From Polaromonas sp. CF318 (GTDB lineage: Bacteria > Pseudomonadota > Gammaproteobacteria > Burkholderiales > Burkholderiaceae_C), in NCBI RefSeq assembly GCF_000282655.1, contig NZ_AKIV01000015.1, positions 1-49,477 on the forward strand: 49,477 nucleotides of DNA, given 5' to 3'. The notes under the pieces are model-generated. The model worked only from the letters and a program-made list of their open reading frames with translations, had not been told where the DNA came from and did no database searches. Below are positions 8,099 to 18,308 of the stretch, piece after piece (position 1 is the stretch's first letter; every line of letters begins with the position of its first letter). A program made the position numbers and the translations under genes.

Positions 8099-8992
8099 AT
8101 GCGATTTCATAAATACGAGGCCATCAACGCGGTATTTCTCTGCGGCACCGTCACAGGCGCGGCAAAGATGCTCAATCTTTCCCAGCCGGCCGTGTCCCGC
8201 CTGATTTCCAGCGCGGAAACCGAACTCGGCTTCCTGCTGTTTCACCGCCAGCAAGGACGCATGGCGCCGACCGACGAAGCCCAGCAGCTGCGTCCGGCGA
8301 TCCTGAAAATCATGGAATCCATGAGCCATGCCTCTTCGCTGGCAGCCGGGCTGCGCAACGGAGGCGTCAAGCAGTTGAGGATCGCAGCCGTACCTTCGCT
8401 GGCCACAGCCGTCCTGCCCAGCGCTGTGAGATCCTTCATCGGGCAATATCCCAAATGCAAACTGACGCTGGAAACCTACCACTACGACTCTCTTGTTGAG
8501 GCGCTTCTGGCCGGGCAGGTCGATATCGGGTTTGTTTATGAACCGGTCGCGCACGCGGCGCTCGACACCACGGACCTGCTCCAGGCCCACTTTTGTTCAG
8601 TCTCCACATCGGGTTATTTTTCCAAATCCAAAAAATCCATCTCCATCCAGGACCTCGGCTCCTGCAACATCATCGGACTGAGCAAGGATGACCTGGTTGC
8701 CTCGCTGATTGCCCAAACGGACGGGATGGCGGACATTGCACTCACCCGCAATGTGTCGGTCGAAACCAGCGTGGTCGCCATGCACCTGGCCATGCAAGGG
8801 ATGGGAGTGGCATTGGTCGACTCCCTGACCGGCGCGCTGGGCAAAATGCTCGGAGCGCAGGTTTTGCCCTTTGCGCCCGAAGTGCCAATACGGGTCGCCG
8901 CGATGCGCCTGGTTACGCACCAGGCAGGCTTGCATGAGAAAAAGTTTATGGAGCATTTCAAGGCCCAGGCGAGTCTCATTCATGGTGGCTGA
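8099..8992 (+). CDS. LysR-family transcriptional regulator
   Basis: This 297-residue LysR-type regulator has its winged helix-turn-helix at residues 1-60: FHKYEAINAVFLCGTVTGAA followed by LNLSQPAVSRLISSAETELG, the classic LysR recognition helix. A two-lobed effector-binding domain fills residues 90-295. It is divergent from livHMGF and convergent with the asparaginase gene 27 bp away. This suggests, without proof, that it senses an amino acid or amide and controls the transporter, the asparaginase, or both. The ATG lacks a ribosome site. Confidence 0.9.
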   Translation: MRFHKYEAINAVFLCGTVTGAAKMLNLSQPAVSRLISSAETELGFLLFHRQQGRMAPTDEAQQLRPAILKIMESMSHASSLAAGLRNGGVKQLRIAAVPSLATAVLPSAVRSFIGQYPKCKLTLETYHYDSLVEALLAGQVDIGFVYEPVAHAALDTTDLLQAHFCSVSTSGYFSKSKKSISIQDLGSCNIIGLSKDDLVASLIAQTDGMADIALTRNVSVETSVVAMHLAMQGMGVALVDSLTGALGKMLGAQVLPFAPEVPIRVAAMRLVTHQAGLHEKKFMEHFKAQASLIHGG

Positions 8993-9019
8993 GGTGGCGG
9001 CAGACACGGGCTTTGTCGC

Positions 9020-10018
9020 TCAGTAATTGTCGAAATAGCACTGCAACTGCACCGCATCCTGCGTCAAGGTCAATGCCAGGCAAAGCAGCACACGGGCTTT
9101 TTGCGGGCTGAGCGTGTCGGCACCCACACTGCCAAAGGCATCATCGTTCATCGCACCGTTGCGCGAGACAAGGCCGCTCCCGGTGCGGGAACTCCTGACA
9201 ACCGGGACGCCGCGAAGGATCGCCTCGCGATACGCCGCCCGATGAACACTGGAGATGGAACCATTTCCGGTTCCCGCATGCACCAGGCCGCGCGCGCCAT
9301 GGCTCAGGAACGCACGAATACTTTCACAGCCGGCGCCTGCGTAGGCGTAAACAATATCCACCTTCGGCAGGCTATGCAGACCGGCCACGTTGAAAGGCGA
9401 ATCCATCGTGTGGTGACGCGACGGCATCCGATGCAGCTTGACCTCGCCGTTTTGCATATAGCCGACACAACCAAATTCAGGACTGCCGAAACTGTCAATC
9501 GACGAAGTATGGGACTTGGTCACTTCACGAGCCGAAAAGATGCGCTCGTTGGCAACCACCATCACACCCAAGCCCCGTGCAAGGGGGCTGGCGGCCAGTT
9601 GCACCGCCCGCAGGAGATTCAGAGGACCATCCGCGCTGAGGGCCGTTGCCGGCCGCATGGCCCCCACCACCACGACCGGCTTGGGCGTCTTGATCGCCAG
9701 GTGCAGAAAGTAAGCGGTCTCCTCCAGCGTATCCGTCCCCTGCGTCAACACAAATCCGTCCGGCGCCTCGGTCTCCTCAAGGCGGGTAATCGCGTCAGCC
9801 AGGCCGAGCCATGTATCGGTGGAAAAGTTTTCGCTGCCCAGCTGGCTGATTTGAACCACGAGCAGCTCAACGTTCCCGGGCAAATAGGGCCTCAAAGGCG
9901 CCAGTGTGTCAGCCGCGGAGAGTTGGGAATCCTGGTAGTTAAGTACGTCCGCCGCGGAATTGGCTTCGCCCGCGATGGTGCCTCCAGTGCCCAGAACGGC
10001 AATTTTTATTTTTGGCAT
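9020..10018 (-). CDS. L-asparaginase (type II family)
   Basis: This 332-residue enzyme should hydrolyse L-asparagine (possibly glutamine) to the acid and ammonia. The first active-site loop is VLGTGGTIAG near residue 10, with the nucleophilic Thr. The second is GFVLTQGTDTLEETA near residue 90, with the Thr-Asp pair. The catalytic lysine is expected in the AREVTKSHTSS segment. No signal peptide is visible, so it appears cytoplasmic in spite of its type II sequence. ATG at 10018 was preferred over TTG at 10021. It lies 94 bp downstream of a binding-protein gene on the same strand, probably in one operon that imports and degrades an amide amino acid. Confidence 0.92.
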   Translation of the reverse strand: MPKIKIAVLGTGGTIAGEANSAADVLNYQDSQLSAADTLAPLRPYLPGNVELLVVQISQLGSENFSTDTWLGLADAITRLEETEAPDGFVLTQGTDTLEETAYFLHLAIKTPKPVVVVGAMRPATALSADGPLNLLRAVQLAASPLARGLGVMVVANERIFSAREVTKSHTSSIDSFGSPEFGCVGYMQNGEVKLHRMPSRHHTMDSPFNVAGLHSLPKVDIVYAYAGAGCESIRAFLSHGARGLVHAGTGNGSISSVHRAAYREAILRGVPVVRSSRTGSGLVSRNGAMNDDAFGSVGADTLSPQKARVLLCLALTLTQDAVQLQCYFDNY

Positions 10019-10112
10019 CAATGTTCAACGATTGCGTTAGGCGCGCACCGGGAAGACAGCGGCGAGAATCACCGCCGCAGTCTTCTAAGGTGCTCGAACT
10101 TTCCAGGCGCGG

Positions 10113-11252
10113 TCACTTCATCGTGACAAGCGTGGTCTTGATGCCCTGGGGATAGGTGGACAAGGTGACGGCAGCATTCTTGCGCTGGCCCGTTCCGTCA
10201 AACTCGATATGCCCGGTGATGCCCTCGTGCTTTGTCTTGCCGACATACGCCAGGTATTTCGCGGGCTCCGCCGAACCGGCCGCACGCATGGCATTGGCCA
10301 AGATCATGACGTTGTCATAGGCATAAGGCGCATAAACCACGACCTCGGCACCGTAAGCGGCCTTGTAGCGTTTTGCAAAACCGGGGCCGCCTTTCATATC
10401 CATCAAGGCTTCGCCGCCGTCACCGCAAATAACGTTTTTCCCAACGGCCTGCGCACCCAGCTTGGGCAGATCGCCGGTGCAGACACCGTCACCGCCCATG
10501 AAAGGAAGTTGCCCCATTCCCAATTGGGCCATCTGGCGAAGCATGGACCCGGCCTGTCCATCAAGCCCACCAAAAAAAACAGCCTGCGCCTTCTTGCCTT
10601 TGATCGTCGTCAGGATAGGAGAAAAATCGCTCGCCTTGTCATTGGTAAATTCACGCGCGACAATTTCACCGCCCAGTGATTTGAAGGTTTTTTCAAACTC
10701 GTCCGCCAGGCCCTGGCCATAGGCCGTACGGTCGTCAATCAAGGCAACTTTTTGGAGCTTGAGTTTGGTCGCCGCGAACACAGCCAGGGCACTACCGATC
10801 ATTCCGTCATGCGCAATGGTGCGGAAGGTGGTCTTGTAGCCCAGCTGGGTGAGTTTTGGGTTGGAGGCCGCCGGGGTGATATGCGGAAGGCCGGCTTCGC
10901 TGTAGATGCGGGCGGCGGGAATCGTGGTGCCGCTGTTGTTGTGGCCCACAACACCGTTGACGCCGCTGTCCACCAGCTTTTGCGCAACGGCGGTTCCCTG
11001 CTTCGGGTCGGCCTGGTCGTCTTCGGAAATCAGCTCAAACTTTACGGCCTTGCCGCCGATCTTGAACTGGCTGGCGTTCAGGTCCTCAATGGCCAGCTGC
11101 GCGCCGCGCTCATTGTCTTTTCCGTAGTTCGCCGCCTGGCCGGACAAGGGCCCGACGATGGCAATTTTTATTTTTTCCTGGGCGAAGGCCGAAGTTGCCG
11201 AAACAACTGCCAGCACCGAAAGAATGCTTTTTATGCAATAACCTGACGACAT
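10113..11252 (-). CDS. Branched-chain amino acid-type ABC transporter substrate-binding protein (LivK-like)
   Basis: This 379-residue Peripla_BP_6 protein has a signal peptide cut at SAFAQ. It continues with EKIKIAIVGPLSGQAANYGK, ERGAQLAIEDLN and later GVVGHNNSGTTIPAARIYSEAG, which are typical of the LivJ/LivK fold. It has an AGGAG ribosome site six bases before ATG. It is the nearest binding protein to livHMGF (3.3 kb) and is followed by the asparaginase. Its natural ligand may therefore be an amide or acidic amino acid rather than leucine; this is inference from context only. Confidence 0.93.
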   Translation of the reverse strand: MSSGYCIKSILSVLAVVSATSAFAQEKIKIAIVGPLSGQAANYGKDNERGAQLAIEDLNASQFKIGGKAVKFELISEDDQADPKQGTAVAQKLVDSGVNGVVGHNNSGTTIPAARIYSEAGLPHITPAASNPKLTQLGYKTTFRTIAHDGMIGSALAVFAATKLKLQKVALIDDRTAYGQGLADEFEKTFKSLGGEIVAREFTNDKASDFSPILTTIKGKKAQAVFFGGLDGQAGSMLRQMAQLGMGQLPFMGGDGVCTGDLPKLGAQAVGKNVICGDGGEALMDMKGGPGFAKRYKAAYGAEVVVYAPYAYDNVMILANAMRAAGSAEPAKYLAYVGKTKHEGITGHIEFDGTGQRKNAAVTLSTYPQGIKTTLVTMK

Positions 11253-11362
11253 ACCGACTCCTGATGAATTGATGAGTGGGTAGTATCAAACGGGGATTTC
11301 TCTTGGCGCATGCGCAGACGGGGCACGCCATGCAGAAAGCGTATGCGCTGTTTTGGGGAGCG

Positions 11363-11376
11363 CCGATGCGCATCGG
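11363..11376. repeat. 14-bp perfect palindrome upstream of the LivK-like gene
   Basis: CCGATGCGCATCGG is a perfect palindrome in the gap 11253-11432, about 110 bases upstream of the LivK-like start and just downstream of rarA. It could be an operator or a weak hairpin; no T-run follows on either strand. The gap also holds a GATACT -10-like box near 11285 on the minus strand. Confidence 0.5.
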
Positions 11377-11432
11377 GCGAGCCGCTCTTCGCTGCCCGCC
11401 GGCAAGCCCCGCCTCAACTCGCCGCGCGCGGC

Positions 11433-12734
11433 TTATTTCTTCGCGTCGTTCTTTGCCCGCAGCTGCTCGAGCTTTTCAGCGATTTTCATTTCCAGCCCCC
11501 TGTTAACCGGCCTGTAAAAGCCCGGGGCCCGCATGCCTTCGGGAAAGTAGTTTTCACCGGCCGCGAAGCCGTCTTCCTCATCATGGGCGTAACGGTAGTT
11601 TTTCCCGTAGTCCAGCTGCTTCATGAGCTTTGTTGGTGCATTGCGCAAATGCAGGGGCACCGGGCGGGTGCCGTCCTTGGCGATAAACGCCTTGGCCTCG
11701 TTGAAGGCCTTGTAGACCGCGTTGGACTTGGGCGCCACCGCCAGGTAAATCACGCACTGGGCCAGGGCCAGCTCGCCTTCGGGGGAGCCCAGGCGCTCAT
11801 AGACCTCGGCCGCGTCCAGCGCCATGCGCAGCGCGCGCGGGTCGGCCAGGCCTATGTCCTCGCTGGCCATGCGCACCAGCCGGCGCGCCATGTAGCGCGG
11901 CTCGGCGCCGCCGTCGAGCATGCGCATGAACCAGTAGAGCGCGGCGTCGGGGTCTGAGCCGCGCACCGATTTGTGCAGGGCCGAGATGGTGTCGTAGAAC
12001 TGCTCGCCGCCCTTGTCGTAGCGGCGCAGGCGCTCGCCCAGCACCTTGAGCAGCCAGGCGTCGGTAACCCCGGTGACCTTCTCGGCCTTGGCCGCCACGC
12101 TGAGCGACTCCAGCGTGTTGAGCAGGCGCCGCGCATCGCCGTCGGCATAGGTCACGAGGCGGTCCACGGCCTGCGCATCGATGGCGGTGATGGCCGGCAA
12201 GGCGTTTTCGGCCAGGACTTTGTCCACGATCTGTTTCAGGTCGGCCTCGCCCAGCGGCTGCAGCACATAGACCACCGCGCGCGACAGCAAGGCCGAGTTG
12301 ACCTCGAACGAGGGATTTTCGGTGGTGGCGCCTATAAAGGTGAAAAGGCCGCTCTCCACATGCGGCAGGAAGGCATCCTGCTGGCTTTTGTTGAAGCGGT
12401 GCACCTCATCGACAAACACGATGGTGCGCCGCCCGCCCTGGGCCTGCCAGATGCTGGCCTGCTCCACCGCTTCGCGGATGTCCTTGACGCCGCCCAGCAC
12501 AGCCGAGATGGTGATGAAGTGGGCGTCAAAGCTGCTGGCCATGAGGCGCGCGATGGTGGTCTTGCCGACGCCGGGCGGGCCCCACAGGATGCAGCTGTGC
12601 GGCTGGCCGGACTCAAACGCGATGCGCAGCGGCATGCCTTCGCCCAGCAGGTGCTGCTGGCCTATGACCTCGCCCAGGTTTTGCGGGCGCAGGCGCTCGG
12701 CCAGGGGCTGGTGGGGGGTGGACGCGGCTTTCAC
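11433..12734 (-). CDS. rarA: Replication-associated recombination protein A (RarA/MgsA), AAA+ ATPase
   Basis: This 433-residue clamp-loader-like ATPase acts at stalled replication forks. The N-terminus PLAERLRPQNLGEVIGQQHLL is typical. Walker A is GPPGVGKTTIARLMA and Walker B is TIVFVDEVHRFNKSQQDAFL, which is the strongly conserved RarA signature. ATTENPSFEVNSALLSR is sensor 1. The C-terminal half has the tetramerisation domain with LYWFMRMLDGGAEPRYMARR. The start is GTG at 12734. In many proteobacteria it directly follows lolA; here a small gene of opposite strand intervenes. Confidence 0.95.
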   Translation of the reverse strand: MKAASTPHQPLAERLRPQNLGEVIGQQHLLGEGMPLRIAFESGQPHSCILWGPPGVGKTTIARLMASSFDAHFITISAVLGGVKDIREAVEQASIWQAQGGRRTIVFVDEVHRFNKSQQDAFLPHVESGLFTFIGATTENPSFEVNSALLSRAVVYVLQPLGEADLKQIVDKVLAENALPAITAIDAQAVDRLVTYADGDARRLLNTLESLSVAAKAEKVTGVTDAWLLKVLGERLRRYDKGGEQFYDTISALHKSVRGSDPDAALYWFMRMLDGGAEPRYMARRLVRMASEDIGLADPRALRMALDAAEVYERLGSPEGELALAQCVIYLAVAPKSNAVYKAFNEAKAFIAKDGTRPVPLHLRNAPTKLMKQLDYGKNYRYAHDEEDGFAAGENYFPEGMRAPGFYRPVNRGLEMKIAEKLEQLRAKNDAKK

Positions 12735-12866
12735 GGGGAGGCTGGAAAACGGAAGGTCAAGGGGATGATGAACGGCAATGACACGAGTCTAAGCCACGGA
12801 GCCCGACCCGGCGGCAGGGTTGCGGCAAGTCAGGTACAACGCCAATAACCTTCAGGAGGAATCCTC

Positions 12867-13247
12867 ATGCCAAGCCCCGAAACACTGGAACGATTTATCG
12901 CGCGCGTGGAACAAAACGCCCATGCCGAGGCCATCGCGGAGTTCTACACCGAGAACGCTTCCATGCAGGAAAACCAGGCCCCGCCCCGCGTGGGGCGCGC
13001 CAATTTGATCCTGGGCGAGCAAAAGGTAATGGAGAGAGCGAAGTCCCTGACATCGACCTGCGTGCGCCCCGCCCTGCTCCAGGGCGACCACGTGGTGATC
13101 CGCTGGATCTTCCGCTTTGAATGGCAGGACGGCAGCCGCACCGAGATGGAGGAACTCGCCTGGCAACGCTGGGAAGGCGAGCGCATCGCGGAAGAAACCT
13201 TTTTCTACGATCCCGCGCAGCGGCTTCCCAAGCCCCCGGTCGCCTAG
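12867..13247 (+). CDS. NTF2-like / SnoaL-type protein of unknown function
   Basis: This 126-residue protein resembles the cone-shaped NTF2/SnoaL fold. It has an N-terminal helix (PETLERFIARVEQNAHAEAI), a FYTENASMQEN strand-turn usual in nuclear-transport-factor-2-like proteins, and later ALLQGDHVVIRWIFRFEW and MEELAWQRWEGERIAEETFFYDP. No catalytic residues can be assigned. It has a near-perfect ribosome site (AGGAGG, eight bases before the ATG). It sits alone on the plus strand between rarA and lolA, only 12 bp from the end of lolA. Confidence 0.78.
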   Translation: MPSPETLERFIARVEQNAHAEAIAEFYTENASMQENQAPPRVGRANLILGEQKVMERAKSLTSTCVRPALLQGDHVVIRWIFRFEWQDGSRTEMEELAWQRWEGERIAEETFFYDPAQRLPKPPVA

Positions 13248-13259
13248 AACCGGTTTTGT

Positions 13260-13904
13260 TTACTGCCGGATCACGTCCGCGCCCTTGGGCGGGGTGAAGC
13301 GGAAGGTATCGGCCGGCAGATTGGGGTTGACCTCGACCTTGCTGAAGCTCAGCACCGAGCGCTGGCCGAAGCTGTCGGTGATCTCCAGCGCGGCCAGGCC
13401 GGAGGATTTTTCGCCGGGGCGAAAGCCCACGCGCACGGACTGCAGCTGGCCTTCCTTGGTCTTGGGCGTGGCCACCACCCATTGCAGGCCGCCGGCATCG
13501 GGCGCGGCGGCCAGCGTGAAATCGGCCTGCAGGGCGCGCAAGTCGGGCGCCGCGGCAATCAGCGCTGCGGGGGTGGAGCCCAGCACGCTGGACTGCTTGC
13601 GCGAGGTGACCTGGTTCAGGTCCACGTCGTGCAGCCACAAAGTCTGGCCGTCGGCCACGATGCTTTGCTCAAAGGGCTTCTTGTAAATGAAGCGAAAGCG
13701 GTTGGGCCGGGAAAACTCAAACGTGCCGGTGGAAGTCTTGCTGCGCGCGGCCTGGCCGTCCCTGGCCGGCGCGGTGACGACCTGGGTGAATTCGGCGCGG
13801 CCGCTGCTGACGGTCTTCACGAAAGCCTCCAGGCTGTCCAGGCCGTCGGCCCAGGCGGGATGCGCACAGGCCGCCACCAGCATCGTTGCAATGTATTTCT
13901 TCAT
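13260..13904 (-). CDS. lolA: Outer-membrane lipoprotein carrier protein LolA
   Basis: This 214-residue periplasmic chaperone carries lipoproteins from LolCDE to LolB. A signal peptide (MKKYIATMLVAACAHPAWA) precedes a mature part with SSGRAEFTQVV and STGTFEFSRPNRFRFIYKKP, the usual LolA half-barrel strands, then QSIVADGQTLWLHDVDLNQV. ATG at 13904 is preferred because GGAG lies eight bases upstream; a GTG at 13913 overlaps the ftsK stop as GTGA. It is co-transcribed with ftsK. Confidence 0.93.
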   Translation of the reverse strand: MKKYIATMLVAACAHPAWADGLDSLEAFVKTVSSGRAEFTQVVTAPARDGQAARSKTSTGTFEFSRPNRFRFIYKKPFEQSIVADGQTLWLHDVDLNQVTSRKQSSVLGSTPAALIAAAPDLRALQADFTLAAAPDAGGLQWVVATPKTKEGQLQSVRVGFRPGEKSSGLAALEITDSFGQRSVLSFSKVEVNPNLPADTFRFTPPKGADVIRQ

Positions 13905-13909
13905 GATCG

Positions 13910-16249
13910 TCACTCCGCCCTTGCGGGCACCAGGATGTCGCGCTGGCCGCTGCCACTCATGGCACTGACCAGCCCGGCTTTTTCCATGTCTTCGACCAGC
14001 CGCGCGGCGCGGTTGTAGCCGATCTTGAGGTGACGCTGCACCAGCGAAATGCTGGCCTTGCGGTTCTTCAGCACGACCTCCACGGCCTGGTCGTACATCG
14101 GGTCTTTCTCGCCGCTGCCGCCGTTGCCGCCCTCACCCAGCAGGTCGCCGTCCTCGCCATCGACCGTGCCACCTTCGAGCACGCCTTCGATGTAATTGGG
14201 TTCGCCCTGCTGCTTGAGGTAGGCCACCACGCGGTGCACTTCGTCATCACTCACAAACGCACCATGCACCCGGATTGGAAAGCCTGTACCACTCGGCATG
14301 TAAAGCATGTCACCCATTCCCAGCAAGGCCTCGGCGCCCATCTGGTCCAGGATGGTGCGGCTGTCGATCTTGCTGCTGACCTGGAAGGAGAGGCGGGTCG
14401 GGATGTTGGCCTTGATCAGGCCGGTGATCACGTCCACGCTGGGGCGCTGGGTCGCCAGCACCAGGTGGATGCCGGCGGCCCGGGCTTTTTGCGCCAGGCG
14501 GGCAATCAGCTCCTCGATCTTCTTGCCGACCACCATCATCAGGTCGGCCAGCTCGTCGATCACCACCACGATGTAAGGCAGGCGCTCCAGCGGCTCGGGT
14601 TGCTCGGGCGTGAGGCTGAAGGGGTTGTAGATGAACTCGCCCTTGGCCTTGGCCTCGTCCATCTTGGCGTTGTAGCCGGCCAGGTTGCGCACGCCCAGCT
14701 TGCTCATGAGCTTGTAGCGCTTTTCCATTTCGGCCACGCACCAGTTCAGGCCGTGGGCCGCCTGGCGCATGTCGGTAACCACCGGGGCCAGCAGGTGCGG
14801 AATGCCTTCGTAGACACTCATCTCCAGCATCTTGGGGTCTATCAGCAGCAGGCGCACGTCGCGCGCATCGGCCTTGTAGAGCAGGCTCAGGATCATGGCG
14901 TTGATGCCGACCGACTTGCCCGAGCCTGTGGTGCCGGCCACCAGGCAGTGCGGCATCTTGGCCAGGTCAGCCACCACCGCGGCGCCGCTGATGTCCTTGC
15001 CCAGGCCTATGGTGAGCAGGGACTTGGCTTCGTTGTAGACCTGCGAACCCAGGATTTCGCTGAGCTTGATGGACTGACGCTTGGCGTTGGGCAGTTCCAG
15101 CGCCATGTAGTTCTTGCCTGGAATGGTTTCGATCACGCGGATGGAGACCAGGCTCAGGGCGCGCGCCAGGTCCTTGGCCAGGTTGACGACCTGCGAGCCC
15201 TTGACGCCCGTGGCCGGCTCTATCTCATAGCGGGTGATCACGGGGCCGGGCGCGGCGGCGACCACACGCACCTCGACGCCGAAATCCTTGAGCTTTTTCT
15301 CGATCAGGCGCGAGGTCATCTCCAATGTCTCGGGCGCAACGCCCTCCTGGCGCTGCAGCGCGCCGTCCAGCAGGTCGACCTGCGGCAGCTTGGAATCGGG
15401 CATTTCGCTGAAAAGCGGCTTTTGCCGTTCCTTGGCCACGCGCTCGCTTTTGGGAATGTCGACCAGCACAGGCTCAATCAGCACCGGCACCGGGTGGTGT
15501 TCCTCGATTTCGATGCGTTCGTCGATCAGTGTCTCCTCACGCTCGCGGGCGGCCAGCTTGCCGAAGGCCAGGTCTTCGGCGATTTCGCGCTTTTCGCGGC
15601 GCGAATCGATCAGGTTGTCTATCCAGGCGCCTACGCGCAGCGCCACATGGGCCCACGAAAAACCAAAGACCGCCGACACGGCAATGACGCCCAGCGCGAT
15701 GAACACCAGGCCGGAGCCGGCAAATCCCAGCCACTTCTCGCCCTGCACACCCGCCAGGTAGCCGAGCACCCCCCCCGCATGGCCGGGCAGCTTGAATTCA
15801 AAGCGGTAAAGCCGCGACCACTCCAGTGCCGCGCTGGCCAGTAGCAGCAGCAGCAAGCTGAGCCAGAAACGGATGCGATGGGACTCCCCGGCCTCCAGGG
15901 GTTCGCCGCGCAGCCAGCGCGCCAGCGACCTCAGCCAGGCTTGGCCGCCCGCGGCCAGTGCCCACCAGACCGAAAAGCCCAGCAGGTAATAGCTGGCATC
16001 GGCGAGCCAGGCGCCCACGCGCCCGCCCCAGTTGAGGGTCGCGGCATGGCCGCCGGCCACGGCTTGCGCGGTGCCGGAAGTCGACCAGGCCGCATCCTGC
16101 GGCGAATAGCTGAGCAAGGCGGCCAGCCAGAAAACCAGGCCGAGCAGGCCCAGGATCAGGCTGACTTCATGGGCAAAGCGTTTGATGCCGCCGGGCGCGC
16201 CCGTGACGGGGGAGTTTCTGGAGTTCAGGGTATCGAGTGAGTAAGTCAT
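13910..16249 (-). CDS. ftsK: DNA translocase FtsK
   Basis: This 779-residue protein has about four N-terminal membrane segments (residues 25-215), a short charged linker (about 230-300), then the motor. Walker A is [15 protein letters not shown] and Walker B is [33 protein letters not shown] is the RecA-fold arm, and the gamma DNA-reading winged helix is at the C-terminus ([19 protein letters not shown]). It clears chromosome termini at division and activates XerCD. The linker is short compared with E. coli FtsK, as in most betaproteobacterial homologues. It precedes lolA with a few bases between. Confidence 0.96.
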   Translation of the reverse strand: MTYSLDTLNSRNSPVTGAPGGIKRFAHEVSLILGLLGLVFWLAALLSYSPQDAAWSTSGTAQAVAGGHAATLNWGGRVGAWLADASYYLLGFSVWWALAAGGQAWLRSLARWLRGEPLEAGESHRIRFWLSLLLLLLASAALEWSRLYRFEFKLPGHAGGVLGYLAGVQGEKWLGFAGSGLVFIALGVIAVSAVFGFSWAHVALRVGAWIDNLIDSRREKREIAEDLAFGKLAAREREETLIDERIEIEEHHPVPVLIEPVLVDIPKSERVAKERQKPLFSEMPDSKLPQVDLLDGALQRQEGVAPETLEMTSRLIEKKLKDFGVEVRVVAAAPGPVITRYEIEPATGVKGSQVVNLAKDLARALSLVSIRVIETIPGKNYMALELPNAKRQSIKLSEILGSQVYNEAKSLLTIGLGKDISGAAVVADLAKMPHCLVAGTTGSGKSVGINAMILSLLYKADARDVRLLLIDPKMLEMSVYEGIPHLLAPVVTDMRQAAHGLNWCVAEMEKRYKLMSKLGVRNLAGYNAKMDEAKAKGEFIYNPFSLTPEQPEPLERLPYIVVVIDELADLMMVVGKKIEELIARLAQKARAAGIHLVLATQRPSVDVITGLIKANIPTRLSFQVSSKIDSRTILDQMGAEALLGMGDMLYMPSGTGFPIRVHGAFVSDDEVHRVVAYLKQQGEPNYIEGVLEGGTVDGEDGDLLGEGGNGGSGEKDPMYDQAVEVVLKNRKASISLVQRHLKIGYNRAARLVEDMEKAGLVSAMSGSGQRDILVPARAE

Positions 16250-16337
16250 GGCTCACTTGAAGCTTACCGCAGTTGAGTGCAAGCCTTGAAGGAGCGCCAT
16301 GGGCGCCAAACGGGTGGCGGGCGATCGGCCGGGCGTG

Positions 16338-17015
16338 TTAACCCAGGGTATGCAGCCGCTCTTTCACGAGCACGGAGCCGTCGTCCCGGGTTTCAATGAA
16401 GCCGCGCTCCTCCAGGTCCTTCATGACCCGGCTGACCATCTCGCGCGAGGCGCCGACCATCTTGGCCAGATCCTGGCGCGAGACCTTGTCGCGGATCACG
16501 GTGTTGCCGGTGCCGTCGTCGCTGGCGAACTCCAGCAAGGCCCTCGCCACGCGGCCGTAGACGTCCATCAGGGCCAGCGACTCGATCTGCCGGTCGGCGT
16601 GGCGCAGCCGCTGCACCAGGCCCTTGAGCACGGCATAAGCCATGGAGCTGTTCTCGGGCAGGCAGCGTGCGAATTCGAGGCGGCCCAGGATCAGGGCGTC
16701 GGTCTGGATCTCGGCGCGCACCGTGGCCGAGTGCGGCTCGTTGTCGATCAGGCTCATCTCGCCGACGTAATCGCCGGGGTGCATGGTGGCCAGAATGACC
16801 TCGCGCCCGCGGGCATCGGTGGTGACGACGCGGGCCCGGCCCGTCAGGATGATGGATAGCGCATTGGACTTCTTGCCCTGCTCGACGATAGGCTCGCCGC
16901 GCTTGAAGCGGCGCTTGACCACCGTATCGGCGACGGAAGCGGCCTGGGCGGCCGTCAAAACGGAGAAAAGGGGTACCCGGCGAATCAATTCCAGGTTGGA
17001 CACCATCGTCGTCAT
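16338..17015 (-). CDS. Crp/Fnr-family transcriptional regulator
   Basis: This 225-residue regulator has an N-terminal cyclic-nucleotide-type beta barrel and a C-terminal winged helix. The phosphate-binding cassette reads GEMSLIDNEPHSATVRAE. The arginine that binds the cyclic phosphate in E. coli Crp is His here, so cAMP binding is doubtful. No Fnr-type cysteine cluster is present at the N-terminus. The recognition helix VGASREMVSRVMKDLEERG keeps the Arg-Glu-x3-Arg pattern of Crp, which predicts TGTGA-like half-sites. It is divergent from trxB across a 174-base gap. A GGGAG ribosome site lies upstream. Confidence 0.92.
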   Translation of the reverse strand: MTTMVSNLELIRRVPLFSVLTAAQAASVADTVVKRRFKRGEPIVEQGKKSNALSIILTGRARVVTTDARGREVILATMHPGDYVGEMSLIDNEPHSATVRAEIQTDALILGRLEFARCLPENSSMAYAVLKGLVQRLRHADRQIESLALMDVYGRVARALLEFASDDGTGNTVIRDKVSRQDLAKMVGASREMVSRVMKDLEERGFIETRDDGSVLVKERLHTLG

Positions 17016-17056
17016 ATCTGATATCTCCCAACCTCACAAACAACGGGACGTCGCGT

Positions 17057-18134
<1,078 letters not shown>

Positions 18135-18147
18135 TCAAAAAATCCCT

Positions 18148-18153
18148 TATAAT
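18148..18153 (+). promoter_or_regulatory. Perfect TATAAT -10 box upstream of rpmB
   Basis: TATAAT lies 14 bases past the trxB stop. No good -35 is visible 16-18 bases upstream. If used, it gives rpmB-rpmG a leader of about 150 bases (18160-18308) that could fold. Confidence 0.45.
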
Positions 18154-18308
18154 TCAAGGCTTTGCTAAATTTGCCCTGTTAATTCCGATTAAGGGGCCGG
18201 TTTGGCAGTCTCGGGTTACCGCCACCCTATTCTGGCGAGGTGAGGCAGGCATGACGACAGGCACAGGGTGCTTTCGGCGTGGCTGCTGTTGAAAATACTG
18301 GAGTGCAT

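Noticed and set aside
14030..15844. A 604-codon plus-strand frame across ftsK
   Set aside because: Antisense shadow of ftsK; no motif, His/Gln/Gly-rich composition.
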